Shown piece by piece: positions 1-9,312 of a stretch of DNA of 64,000 nucleotides. Under the pieces are notes generated by a model. The model made no database searches and was not told the DNA's origin. It was given only the letters and a program-made list of their open reading frames with translations. How positions within the stretch are numbered: the stretch's first letter is position 1; each line of letters begins with the position of its first letter. A program made the position numbers and the translations under genes. Origin of the DNA: Actinomycetota bacterium (GTDB lineage Bacteria > Actinomycetota > Thermoleophilia > Gaiellales > Gaiellaceae); assembly GCA_004366385.1 (NCBI GenBank), contig SIRU01000064.1, positions 62,001-126,000 of the forward strand. The letters are read 5' to 3'.

Positions 1-2
1 GG

Positions 3-2288
3 CTCGCCGAGGCCGAGACGGAGCTCCAGGGGATGCTCCGCGCAGGACGCCGCGTGCTCGTCGCGTTCCCGCACAAGGGCGAGGCGCTCCGCACCGAGCG
101 GCTGCTCCGCAAGGTCGAGGTGGAGGTGCTGGAGGAGGACGCACCGCTCCCCGAGGAGGCGACGCTCCGCTTCGTCGTGAGCCCGGCCCGCCGCGGGTTC
201 GTCTGGCGCGACCTCGGCATCTCGCTCCTCCCGGACGTCCAGGTCTTCCGCAAGCGCCCGCCGCGGGCCGACGCGCGCCTCGGCCGCGCGCTCCAGTCCT
301 TCGCCGACCTCCGCGCCGGCGACTACGTCGTGCACGAGGATCACGGCGTCGGGAAGCTGCTCGCGTTCGAGACGAAGACGGTCGCCGGCGTCACGCGCGA
401 CTACCTCCACCTCGCGTTCCGCGGGGAGGACCGGCTGTACGTCCCGCACGAGCTGCTGCCGAAGGTCAGCCGCTACATCGGTGCCGACGCGACCGCGCCC
501 GCGCTGTCGAAGCTCGGAGGCAAGGCGTGGGCGAATCTCAAGAGCCGCGCGCGCCAGTCCGTCCGCGAGCTCGCCGGCGAGCTCCTCGCGCTGTACGCGC
601 GCCGCCAGCAGGCGCCGGGGTTCGCCTTCGACCTCAACCAGGACTGGCTCGAGCGGCTGGAGGCGTCGTTCCCGTACCGCGAGACCGACGACCAGCGGCA
701 GGCGATCGAGGCGATGAAGGAGGACCTCGAGGCGGGCCGCCCGATGGATCGGCTCGTCTGCGGCGACGTCGGCTTCGGCAAGACCGAGGTCGCCGTCCGC
801 GCTGCGTTCGCCGCCGCGCTGAACGGGAAGCAGACGCTCGTCCTCTGCCCGACCACGATCCTCGCCGAGCAGCACTGGAACACGTTCCGCGAGCGCTACC
901 GTGACTTCCCGGTGCGCGTGGAGATGGTCTCGCGCTTCCGCACGAAGGCCGACCAGAAGCGCATCCTCGGCGAGTTCCAGGAGGGGAAGGTGGAGGTGCT
1001 GATCGGGACGCACCGCATCCTCTCGCGCGACGTCATCCCGAAGGAGCTCGGGCTCGTGATCCTCGACGAGGAGCAGCGCTTCGGCGTCGCGCAGAAGGAG
1101 CTCCTGCGCTCGCTTCGGCTCGAGGTCGATGTGCTCGCGCTCTCCGCCACCCCGATCCCGCGCACGCTGCACATGTCGCTCTCGGGGCTTCGCGACATCT
1201 CGGTCATCGAGACGCCGCCCGAGGGTCGGCTGCCGATCCGCACGACCGTCGGCGAGTACGACGAGGCGCTCGTCAAGACCGCGCTCGAGCGCGAGCACGC
1301 GCGCGAGGGGCAGGCGTTCTACTTGCACAACCGCGTCGAGTCGATCGACGAGGCGGCCGAGAAGCTGCGCCAGCTCCTGCCCAGCCTCCGCTTCCTCGTC
1401 GCGCACGGGCAGATGTCGGAGCGCGAGCTCGAGGAGCGGATGCACGCCTTCCTCGCCGGCGACGCGGACGTTCTCGTCTCGACCACGATCATCGAGTCGG
1501 GCATCGACATCCCGCAGGCGAACACGCTCGTCGTCGAGCGCGCGGACCTGCTCGGCCTCGCGCAGCTGTACCAGATCCGCGGGCGCGTCGGCCGCTCCGA
1601 CGTCCCCGCCCACGCGTATCTCTTCTATCCGGACGCGGCCGAGCTCACGGCCGAGGCGCGCGCGCGGCTCTCGACGCTCGCCGACCACACGGAGCTCGGC
1701 GCGGGGTTCCAGATCGCGATGCGCGACCTCGAGATCCGCGGCGCGGGCGACCTCCTCGGCCCGGAGCAGTCCGGCCACGTCGCCGCGCTCGGGTTCGAGC
1801 TGTACGTCGAGATGCTGAACGAGGCGGTCGCGGAGCTCTCGGGCGAGCGGCGGATCGCCGTGCGGCCGGTGCGCGTCGATGCGCGCGTCGACGCGTTCGT
1901 CCCTGCGAGCTACGTCGCCGGCGAGGCGCTGAAGATCGACCTCCACCGCCGCATCGCGCTCGCGGAGACGGAGGACGAGCTGCGCGAGCTCGTTGCGCTC
2001 ACCGAGGACCGGTACGGCCCGATCCCGGAGCCGGTCGAGAACCTGTTCGCGATTCAGGGCGCGAAGCTGAAGCTCGCGCGGCTCGGCGCGGACTACCTCG
2101 TCTACCGCCAGGGGCGCGCGACGGTCGGCCCGGTCGCGCTCGGCTCGGTCGAGCTCCAGCTCCTGCGCGCGGCCGCCCCGACCGCGATCTACTCCACCTC
2201 GAAGCGCGAGGTCTCGCTCCGCGTCGAGACGCTCGAGGCGGCGCTCGAGCTGCCCTCGACGATCGTCGGCGCCCGCCTGGCAGCATGA
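3..2288 (+). CDS. mfd: Mfd, transcription-repair coupling factor (5' truncated by window edge)
   Basis: ATP-driven translocase that removes RNA polymerase stalled at DNA damage and recruits the UvrABC machinery. The reading frame is open from the first full codon with no stop, so the gene begins outside the window; about 760 residues of a protein usually near 1100-1200 are present. In order: end of the UvrB-like part, a CarD-like RNA polymerase-interacting domain (FADLRAGDYVVHEDHGVGK, about 298-360), Walker A CGDVGFGKTEV (about 760-790), helicase motif DEEQ (1065-1076), motif III LSATPIPRTLHMSL, helicase C domain with the translocation motif, and the C-terminal TRCF domain. It is followed 70 bases later by a PPIase lipoprotein gene in the same direction. 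Confidence 0.96.
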   Translation, partial: LAEAETELQGMLRAGRRVLVAFPHKGEALRTERLLRKVEVEVLEEDAPLPEEATLRFVVSPARRGFVWRDLGISLLPDVQVFRKRPPRADARLGRALQSFADLRAGDYVVHEDHGVGKLLAFETKTVAGVTRDYLHLAFRGEDRLYVPHELLPKVSRYIGADATAPALSKLGGKAWANLKSRARQSVRELAGELLALYARRQQAPGFAFDLNQDWLERLEASFPYRETDDQRQAIEAMKEDLEAGRPMDRLVCGDVGFGKTEVAVRAAFAAALNGKQTLVLCPTTILAEQHWNTFRERYRDFPVRVEMVSRFRTKADQKRILGEFQEGKVEVLIGTHRILSRDVIPKELGLVILDEEQRFGVAQKELLRSLRLEVDVLALSATPIPRTLHMSLSGLRDISVIETPPEGRLPIRTTVGEYDEALVKTALEREHAREGQAFYLHNRVESIDEAAEKLRQLLPSLRFLVAHGQMSERELEERMHAFLAGDADVLVSTTIIESGIDIPQANTLVVERADLLGLAQLYQIRGRVGRSDVPAHAYLFYPDAAELTAEARARLSTLADHTELGAGFQIAMRDLEIRGAGDLLGPEQSGHVAALGFELYVEMLNEAVAELSGERRIAVRPVRVDARVDAFVPASYVAGEALKIDLHRRIALAETEDELRELVALTEDRYGPIPEPVENLFAIQGAKLKLARLGADYLVYRQGRATVGPVALGSVELQLLRAAAPTAIYSTSKREVSLRVETLEAALELPSTIVGARLAA

Positions 2289-2340
2289 GGAGGAACGCTC
2301 ACGCCACCGGTTCGCAACCCGGCGCTAACACCCGCTCGGC

Positions 2341-2346
2341 TATAAC
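2341..2346 (+). promoter_or_regulatory. -10-like TATAAC upstream of PPIase gene
   Basis: TATAAC lies 12 bases before the ATG at 2359, in a short AT-richer patch after mfd, with no Shine-Dalgarno in between. It suggests a near-leaderless transcript. No convincing -35 is visible. Confidence 0.5.
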
Positions 2347-2358
2347 CTTCCGGCCCGC

Positions 2359-3405
2359 ATGAAGCTCCTGCGACTCACGTTTCTGCCGCTGCTGGCAGCG
2401 CTCCTCGTTGCCGCCCCGGCGTGCGGCGGCGACTCCTCTGTCCCCGAAGGGGCGATCGCCGTCGTCAACGGCACCGAGATCCAGCGGGCGGCGCTGGAGG
2501 AGCTCATGCAGCGTGCAAAGAAGAACACCGAGGCCCAGAAGCAGGAGTTCCCGAAGGTCGGGACGCCCGAGTACCAGAACATCCAGCGCCAGTACGTCGC
2601 GTTCCTCGTCCAGCGCGAGCAGTTCGTGCAGGAGGCCGAGAAGCTGAAGGTCGAGGTCACCGACGCGGAGATCGACAAGGAGGTCAAGTCCTTCGTCGAG
2701 AGCCGCTTCGAGGGGAAGCAGAAGGCGTTCGAGAAGGCGCTCGAGGAGCAGGGCTTCACGAAGGAGGCCTTCCGCGACACGATCCGGATCTCCGTCCTCT
2801 CGCAGAAGCTGTTCGACGCAGTCACGAAGGACGTCGAGGTCGAGGACGCCGAGGTCGTCAAGTGGTACCAGCAGAACCAGTCGCAGTACTCGACGCCCGA
2901 GTCGCGTGACGTCAGGCACATCCTCATCGCGGAGAAGAAGGGCGACGAGGTCGACTTCGCGAAGAGCAAGGCCGAGGCCGACCGCGTCTACGCGCTGCTC
3001 GTGAACGGCGGGAACTTCACCGCGCTCGCGAAGCAGGTCTCGCAGGACCCCGGCTCGAAGGACCAGGGCGGCAAGCTCACGATCTCGCGCGGCCAGACCG
3101 TCCCCGAGTTCGACAAGACCTCGTTCGCGCTGAAGGTAGGCGTCGTCTCGAAGCCCGTGAAGACGACGTACGGCTACCACCTCATCGAGGCGCTCTCGCC
3201 CGTGCGGAAGGCGACGACGACGCCGCTCGCGAAGGTGAAGGCGTCGATCAAGGCGAACCTCCTCCAGGAGCGGCGGACCGAGGTCATGACGAAGTGGGTC
3301 GAGGACCTCCAGGGCAAGTACGAGAGCAAGGTCCGCTACGCCACCGGCTTCGAGCCGCCCGAGCTGCCGGATCCGACCGAGACCGAGACGACCGAGACCG
3401 AGTAG
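2359..3405 (+). CDS. Parvulin-type peptidyl-prolyl isomerase lipoprotein (SurA/PrsA-like)
   Basis: Extracytoplasmic folding catalyst of the SurA/PrsA group, 348 residues. The first 22 residues are a lipoprotein signal peptide ending in APAC, with Cys22 the predicted lipid anchor, followed by CGGDSS. Residues about 30-180 are a charged, helical SurA_N-like chaperone region. Residues about 185-280 are the PpiC/rotamase domain, with VRHILI at its start, the GGxL..S motif of parvulins and GYHLIEA at its end. The tail is a repeat of Thr/Glu (ETETTETE). It lies between mfd and mazG on the same strand, a common actinobacterial arrangement. Whether it serves a particular envelope client cannot be read from the sequence. 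Confidence 0.9.
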   Translation: MKLLRLTFLPLLAALLVAAPACGGDSSVPEGAIAVVNGTEIQRAALEELMQRAKKNTEAQKQEFPKVGTPEYQNIQRQYVAFLVQREQFVQEAEKLKVEVTDAEIDKEVKSFVESRFEGKQKAFEKALEEQGFTKEAFRDTIRISVLSQKLFDAVTKDVEVEDAEVVKWYQQNQSQYSTPESRDVRHILIAEKKGDEVDFAKSKAEADRVYALLVNGGNFTALAKQVSQDPGSKDQGGKLTISRGQTVPEFDKTSFALKVGVVSKPVKTTYGYHLIEALSPVRKATTTPLAKVKASIKANLLQERRTEVMTKWVEDLQGKYESKVRYATGFEPPELPDPTETETTETE

Positions 3406-3414
3406 GTTTCGCGC

Positions 3415-5483
<2,069 letters not shown>

Positions 5484-5494
5484 CCTCAGGCGAC

Positions 5495-6907
5495 ATGGCC
5501 CAGTTCGACCGCAGGACGAAGATCGTGGCCACGATCGGCCCCGCGTCGAGCGACGAGCGCACGCTCGCCCGCCTCATCGACGCAGGGATGGACGGGGCGC
5601 GGCTGAACTTCTCCCACGGCGCGCACGAGGAGAAGGAGCGGAGCGCCCGGCTCGTGCGCGAGGCACAGGCGGCGGCGGGTCGCCCGATTGCGCTCATCGC
5701 CGACCTCCAGGGCCCGAAGCTCCGAGTCGGCCGGCTCGCCGAGCCCGTCGACCTCGAGGTCGGGGAGACGATCGTCATCGCCGGCCCGGAGGCGGCGCGT
5801 GAGAACGACCTCCCGGTGGCGCCGCCGGTGCTCGCCTCGGTCATCCAGCCGGAGCAGGACGTGCTCGTCGACGACGGCCAGGTCCGGCTCCGGGTGGTGA
5901 CGGTCGACGAGGGCCGGATCCTCTGCCGCGTCGTCACGGGCGGCGTCGTCGAGCCGCACAAGGGCGTCAACGTCCCCGGCCTTCCGCTCCCGGTGCCGTC
6001 TCTGACCGAGAAGGACCTCGACGACCTCCGCTTCGCCCTCGAGCTCGGTGTGGACTACGTCGCGCTGTCGTTCGTGCGCTCGCGCGCCGACGTCGCCGCC
6101 GTGCGCGCGCTTATCGAGGCCGCGGGCTCGGAGGCGTGGGTGATCGCAAAGGTCGAGCTGAAGGAGGCCGTGTCCGCGCTCGAGGAGATCCTCGACGAGG
6201 CCGATGCGGTGATGATCGCGCGCGGCGACCTCGGGGTGGAGGTGGGCCCGGCGGAGGTACCGCTGCTCCAGAAGCGCATCATCCTCGCGGCGCTCCAGCG
6301 GGGGAAGCCGGCGATCACGGCGACGCAGATGCTCGAGTCGATGGTGCAGCGGCCGGAGCCGACCCGCGCCGAGGCCTCGGACGTCGCGAATGCCATCCTC
6401 GACGGGACCTCGGCCGTGATGTTGTCGGCCGAGACCGCGATCGGCTCCTACCCGGTCCAGGCGGTCGAGACGATGGCGTCGATTGCGCGCGCGGTCGAGC
6501 CGAGCCTCGGCTACCGGCACCAGCTTCCCGAGGCGTCCGAGGCTCCGACGGTCGGGCACGCGATGTCGAACGCGGCCTGCGACCTCGCGGAGGCGCTCGC
6601 CGCGAAGGCGATCCTCGTCCCCACGTTCACGGGGCGCACGGCCTCGGCGGTCGCGCGCCTCCGTCCCCGCCGCCCGGTGGTCGCGCTGACGCACGTCACC
6701 GGCTCCCTCCAGCACATGGCGATCGAGTGGGGCGTCACGCCGCTCGAGATCCCGGAGTCGTCCGATGTCGACGACCTCTGGCGGCACTCGATCGAGGCCG
6801 CGCGCGAGGCCGGCCTCGTCGCCGCGGGCGACCGCGTCGTCCTCACCGCCGGCACCGCCGTGAACATCCCCGGCTCGACGAACGTGATCAAGGTCGACAC
6901 GGCCTGA
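5495..6907 (+). CDS. pyk: Pyruvate kinase
   Basis: Transfers phosphate from phosphoenolpyruvate to ADP, giving pyruvate and ATP. 470 residues, typical length. Starts MAQFDRRTKIVATIGPAS with the ARLNFSHG motif; the B domain follows LIADLQGPKLRVG; the catalytic region includes IAKVELKEAV and MIARGDLGVE; the pyruvate kinase signature is around residues 274-283 (ITATQMLESM), followed by VMLSAETAIGSYP. The C-terminal domain ends NVIKVDTA. The frame is open far upstream through eno, but only the ATG at 5495 gives the family N-terminus. It sits immediately downstream of enolase. Confidence 0.97.
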   Translation: MAQFDRRTKIVATIGPASSDERTLARLIDAGMDGARLNFSHGAHEEKERSARLVREAQAAAGRPIALIADLQGPKLRVGRLAEPVDLEVGETIVIAGPEAARENDLPVAPPVLASVIQPEQDVLVDDGQVRLRVVTVDEGRILCRVVTGGVVEPHKGVNVPGLPLPVPSLTEKDLDDLRFALELGVDYVALSFVRSRADVAAVRALIEAAGSEAWVIAKVELKEAVSALEEILDEADAVMIARGDLGVEVGPAEVPLLQKRIILAALQRGKPAITATQMLESMVQRPEPTRAEASDVANAILDGTSAVMLSAETAIGSYPVQAVETMASIARAVEPSLGYRHQLPEASEAPTVGHAMSNAACDLAEALAAKAILVPTFTGRTASAVARLRPRRPVVALTHVTGSLQHMAIEWGVTPLEIPESSDVDDLWRHSIEAAREAGLVAAGDRVVLTAGTAVNIPGSTNVIKVDTA

Positions 6908-6915
6908 GCAGGCCG

Positions 6916-6938
6916 CCAAGTTGCAAGTTGTAACTTGG
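6916..6938 (+). repeat. Family A palindromic repeat, copy 1
   Basis: 23-bp imperfect palindrome with arms CCAAGTT / AACTTGG and centre GCAAGTTGT, 8 bases after the pyk stop. It is markedly AT-rich for this genome. Identical 23-mer at 14440-14462; degenerate copies at 27335-27357 and 27462-27484. Confidence 0.85.
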
Positions 6939-7010
6939 GCTCGAGGCGCCCGGAGCGTCCCACGATCGCCGCGAGCAGACGGTCGGCGCCTGGCCTCGTA
7001 CAACCGTGCA

Positions 7011-7026
7011 GCCAGGTGCCTGGCAC
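7011..7026 (+). repeat. REP-like palindrome GTGCCTGGCAC (possible Family B variant)
   Basis: The stretch contains GTGCC-T-GGCAC, a palindrome with odd central T, in the non-coding stretch before the ftsB-like gene. Its geometry equals that of Family B (GTGTC-T-GACAC) with one paired base change in each arm. Only one arm of an element is visible, so relatedness is suggestive. Confidence 0.4.
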
Positions 7027-7045
7027 GCGGGAGGGGTCGCGGGGG

Positions 7046-7438
7046 GTGCCGTTGAACCTGTGTCCCGTGGCGGGGAGACACGCAGCGAAGTCGCGTCCCG
7101 CGCGACGGAAGCGACCGGCCCGGCGGCTGCGGGCGCGGCCGCGTCTGCGCCTGCTCTGGCTCGTCGCGTTCCTCGGCCTGGTCGCGTACCTCTACTACCA
7201 GCCGCTGACGTCGTACTTCGACACGCGGGCCGAGCTCGCAACGGAGCGCGCGCGGCTCGAGACGCTCGCGGTGGCGAAGGCCGAGCTCGAGCTGCGCCTC
7301 GTCAACGCGACGAGCCTCGAGGCGACCCAGCGGGAGGCGCGACGCATCGGCTTCGTGCGCCCGGGCGAGACGCTGTTCGTCGTCAAGGGCATCCCGGAGT
7401 GGAGGAAGGCGACCCGTAAGCTCCGGAGCGATGGATGA
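7046..7438 (+). CDS. FtsB/DivIC-like septum formation initiator
   Basis: Small bitopic membrane protein of the divisome, about 130 residues from the chosen start. The N-terminus is strongly basic (AKSRPARRKRPARRLRARPR), followed by one membrane span (LLWLVAFLGLVAYLYY) and an outside coiled coil (TRAELATERARLETLAVAKAELELRL) ending in the FtsB-type tail (RRIGFVRPGETLFVVKGIP). GTG 7046 is preferred because a gggagggg purine run lies about 9 bases upstream; GTG 7067 is an alternative and the frame is open to 6935. It overlaps the DUF501 start, and eno/ftsB/DUF501 order is characteristic of Actinobacteria. Confidence 0.85.
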   Translation: MPLNLCPVAGRHAAKSRPARRKRPARRLRARPRLRLLWLVAFLGLVAYLYYQPLTSYFDTRAELATERARLETLAVAKAELELRLVNATSLEATQREARRIGFVRPGETLFVVKGIPEWRKATRKLRSDG

Positions 7439-7940
7439 CGAGGCCGCGGTCGCCCGCCAGCTCGGCCGCCGCCCGCGTGCGTTCCGGCGCGTCGTGGTGC
7501 GCTGCCCGTTCGGCGCTCCCGCCGTCACCGAGCAGGAGCCGTACGACGCGCACGGCGAGCCGTTTCCCACGACGTATTACCTGACCTGCCCCCACCTCGT
7601 CGCGGCGCTGGCCCGAGTGGAGGCCGCCGGCGGCGTCGGCCGCTGGAGTGAGGCGGTCGCGGAGGACGCCGAGCTCGCGGCGTCGCTCGCCGCCGCGACG
7701 GAGGAGCAGCGCTCCGTGCGCCGGGAGCTCGCCGGCGAGCGCGTCGGGAAGGACGGCGGCGCGTCCCTCGAGCTCGGGATCGGCGGCTCGGGCAATCCTG
7801 GGGCGCTGAAGTGCCTGCACGCGCACGCCGCGTTCGCGCTCGCGCGGCCGGGCTACCTCCTCGGCGAGCGCATCCTCGCCGAGCTCGACCCGCCCTGGCC
7901 CGACCGCTGTTGCTCCGAGGCGCTCCTCGCCGGTATCTAG
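7431..7940 (+). CDS. DUF501 domain protein
   Basis: 169-residue conserved actinobacterial protein of unknown function. Family features are the N-terminal ARQLGRRPRAFRRVVVRCPFG, the PFPTTYYLTCPHLV segment, a central GG..RW segment, and the C-terminal GALKCLHAHAAFALA...NxxGE-like region ending DRCCSEALLAGI. Cysteines and histidines (CPHL, CLHAHAA, CC) could bind metal, which is my inference. The ATG overlaps the end of the ftsB-like gene by 8 bases. TAAGCT at 7417-7422 also makes an independent -10 possible. The usual third partner, ppx/gppA, does not follow here. Confidence 0.88.
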   Translation: MDDEAAVARQLGRRPRAFRRVVVRCPFGAPAVTEQEPYDAHGEPFPTTYYLTCPHLVAALARVEAAGGVGRWSEAVAEDAELAASLAAATEEQRSVRRELAGERVGKDGGASLELGIGGSGNPGALKCLHAHAAFALARPGYLLGERILAELDPPWPDRCCSEALLAGI

Positions 7941-7943
7941 GAT
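7938..7943 (+). promoter_or_regulatory. -10-like TAGGAT before the 7951 gene, containing the DUF501 stop
   Basis: TAGGAT begins with the TAG stop of DUF501 and ends 7 bases before the GTG at 7951, with no Shine-Dalgarno. An overlapping alternative is TATCTA at 7934-7939. Confidence 0.5.
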
Positions 7944-7950
7944 CGTCCAC

Positions 7951-8265
7951 GTGACCACCGAGGTCGAGAGCGCGCGGCGCGAGTGGGAGGACGCGTACCG
8001 CCGATTCGAGGAGGAGAGCCGCGACGCACGGAGAGCCCGTGGCCTGCACCTCCAGCTCGCGGCGGTGAGCGGCGAGCTGCGCAAGCGCGTCGGCTCGACC
8101 TTCACCCTCGGCGAGCTGGCAGACGAGTACCGCCGCGCCGACTCGTGGGTCCCCGAGGCGGTCGGCGTCGCCGAGCTCGACCCGGCGTGGCTCGCGATGC
8201 TCTCCACCGTCGAGGGCGCCGCGTTCCGGCTGTACGCGCGCGGGGCGGTGGACTTCGAGCCGTGA
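7951..8265 (+). CDS. Hypothetical protein, helical/coiled coil, 104 residues
   Basis: Not recognised. A short soluble protein with an N-terminal charged helix (VESARREWEDAYRRFEEESRDARRA) and a C-terminal half with RKRVGSTFTLGELADEYRRAD. No signal peptide, membrane span or metal motif. GTG 7951 is chosen for its position after a TAGGAT hexamer. The stop overlaps the next GTG by 4 bases, so it forms a pair with the small membrane protein that follows. The position downstream of the divisome gene hints at an envelope or division link, but nothing in the sequence proves it. Confidence 0.75.
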   Translation: MTTEVESARREWEDAYRRFEEESRDARRARGLHLQLAAVSGELRKRVGSTFTLGELADEYRRADSWVPEAVGVAELDPAWLAMLSTVEGAAFRLYARGAVDFEP

Positions 8266-8504
8266 GCGTGCTCGAGACCGACCGCGCCCGCCGGCGCGCC
8301 CGCCGGCGCACCCGGACGACCGTCGTGCGCGGCCTCCTGCTGGGGCTGCTCCTCGTCCTCGTCTTCCTGCTCGGGATCGCGTTCGCGCAGGCGCTCGACG
8401 AGCGGCCCGAGCGGGGTGACCTCGTCACGGACGTCCGCACGCTCGCGCCGATGCCTCAGCAGCCGCCGGCGCGCACGGTCACCGTGACGGTCACGTCGCC
8501 GTGA
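8262..8504 (+). CDS. Small single-span membrane protein, 80 residues
   Basis: Function unknown. Arg-rich N-terminus (DRARRRARRRTRTT), one hydrophobic helix (GLLLGLLLVLVFLLGIAFA), then an outside tail with prolines ending TVTVTVTSP. The topology suggests an N-in, C-out anchor. GTG 8262 overlaps the previous stop (GTGA), giving translational coupling. The 3' end runs into a Family C palindrome that separates it from a convergent gene. Confidence 0.75.
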   Translation: MSVLETDRARRRARRRTRTTVVRGLLLGLLLVLVFLLGIAFAQALDERPERGDLVTDVRTLAPMPQQPPARTVTVTVTSP

Positions 8505-8506
8505 CC

Positions 8507-8531
8507 GAGGGCGAGGCGAGCCTCGGCCCTA
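8507..8531 (+). repeat. Family C palindrome at convergent gene junction, copy 1
   Basis: Reads GGGCGAGGCGAGCCTCGGCC followed by CTAC. It lies between the stop at 8504 and the convergent stop at 8529-8531. It can form a strong stem and may serve as a two-way terminator. Related copies are at 16428-16451 and 45145-45167. Confidence 0.75.
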
Positions 8532-8981
8532 CAGCTCCTCGGACGCCTCGAGCAGCCCCGCCACGATGATCCCGATCGCGAAGACGAGGCTGAGCCAGAT
8601 CCCGACCCCGCGGCTGGCGAAGAAGAACTCCTCCGGGATGGAGATGAGCCGCACGAGCACGAGCACGGTCGCGACCGAGCCGATCGCGATCGTGAGCAGG
8701 CTCTCGGGCACCGCCTCGGGGAGGTCGACTCCCACCTCTCGGAGCACGACGAGCAGCACGGCTGCGAGCCCGAGGAAGAGGACGATCTTCCCGAGCGTCC
8801 CCGTGTGCCACCCGATCACCGAGACCGTCGTGCCCTCTCCCTCGCCGGTGTACCACCCGGTCAGCGCGGAGACTGCGAGGAGCAGGCCGAAGAGGAACGT
8901 GAGGCGGCTGCCGAGCCCTGGCACTCCGCCGGAGCCGGCGAAGGCGAGCCGTCCGCGCCGGGGGACGCTGGAGCCTTCCAT
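8529..8981 (-). CDS. Multi-span membrane protein, 150 residues
   Basis: Not assigned to a family with confidence. About four hydrophobic segments are visible: LTFLFGLLLAVSALTGWYT, TLGKIVLFLGLAAVLLVVL, LLTIAIGSVATVLVLVRLI and IWLSLVFAIGIIVAGLL, separated by short loops. There is no signal motif and no charged pore residue. The ATG at 8981 is chosen over upstream options because TACTCT lies 7 bases before it. Convergent with the gene before it, divergent with the one after. Confidence 0.75.
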   Translation of the reverse strand: MEGSSVPRRGRLAFAGSGGVPGLGSRLTFLFGLLLAVSALTGWYTGEGEGTTVSVIGWHTGTLGKIVLFLGLAAVLLVVLREVGVDLPEAVPESLLTIAIGSVATVLVLVRLISIPEEFFFASRGVGIWLSLVFAIGIIVAGLLEASEEL

Positions 8982-8988
8982 GGGGTGA

Positions 8989-8994
8989 AGAGTA
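8989..8994 (-). promoter_or_regulatory. -10-like TACTCT for the 8981 gene
   Basis: On the minus strand TACTCT ends 7 bases before the ATG at 8981, no Shine-Dalgarno. It faces away from the 9050 hexamer, giving a divergent promoter region of about 80 bases. Confidence 0.45.
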
Positions 8995-9049
8995 TGGTCT
9001 CGCGGGCGGTCGGAACGCCCGAGGCGGCCGATCGCGCCCGCTCGCTGCC

Positions 9050-9055
9050 TACAAT
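9050..9055 (+). promoter_or_regulatory. -10-like TACAAT, leaderless start at 9063
   Basis: TACAAT ends 7 bases before GTG 9063; no Shine-Dalgarno lies in between. It is among the clearest -10 hexamers of the window and sits in GC-rich surroundings. Confidence 0.6.
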
Positions 9056-9062
9056 TCCCCGC

Positions 9063-9308
9063 GTGGCCGAGGCAGAGCCCACCACGATCGCGGTCGTCGA
9101 CGAGGAGGAGTCCCCGCCGCTCGACCCTCACGCCGTTCAGCGCGCGTATCGGCTGCACCGCGCCCGCCGGGCGGCGCGGGACCGCTGGCACCGGGAGCGG
9201 CGCTGGGCGAATCTCCGCTTCTGGCTCGTGCTCGCCCTGGTCTTGACGGCGGCCGTCCTCCTCGCGGCGAGGACGCTCGGCGAGATCGAGCGCCTCTTCG
9301 GGCTCTGA
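9063..9308 (+). CDS. Small C-terminal single-span membrane protein, 81 residues
   Basis: Function unknown. An acidic, proline-containing N-terminus (VVDEEESPPLD) is followed by a basic amphipathic stretch (AYRLHRARRAARDRWHRERR) and one membrane span (FWLVLALVLTAAVLLAARTL), with a short tail. GTG 9063 is preferred because of the adjacent TACAAT hexamer; the frame is open upstream without a better start. Followed within 5 bases by the spermidine-synthase-like gene, so probably cotranscribed with it. Confidence 0.72.
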   Translation: MAEAEPTTIAVVDEEESPPLDPHAVQRAYRLHRARRAARDRWHRERRWANLRFWLVLALVLTAAVLLAARTLGEIERLFGL

Positions 9309-9312
9309 CGAG

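Noticed and set aside
7431-8504. Expected ppx/gppA exopolyphosphatase after DUF501
   Set aside because: The genes there are a small helical protein and a single-span membrane protein; no phosphatase motifs are present.
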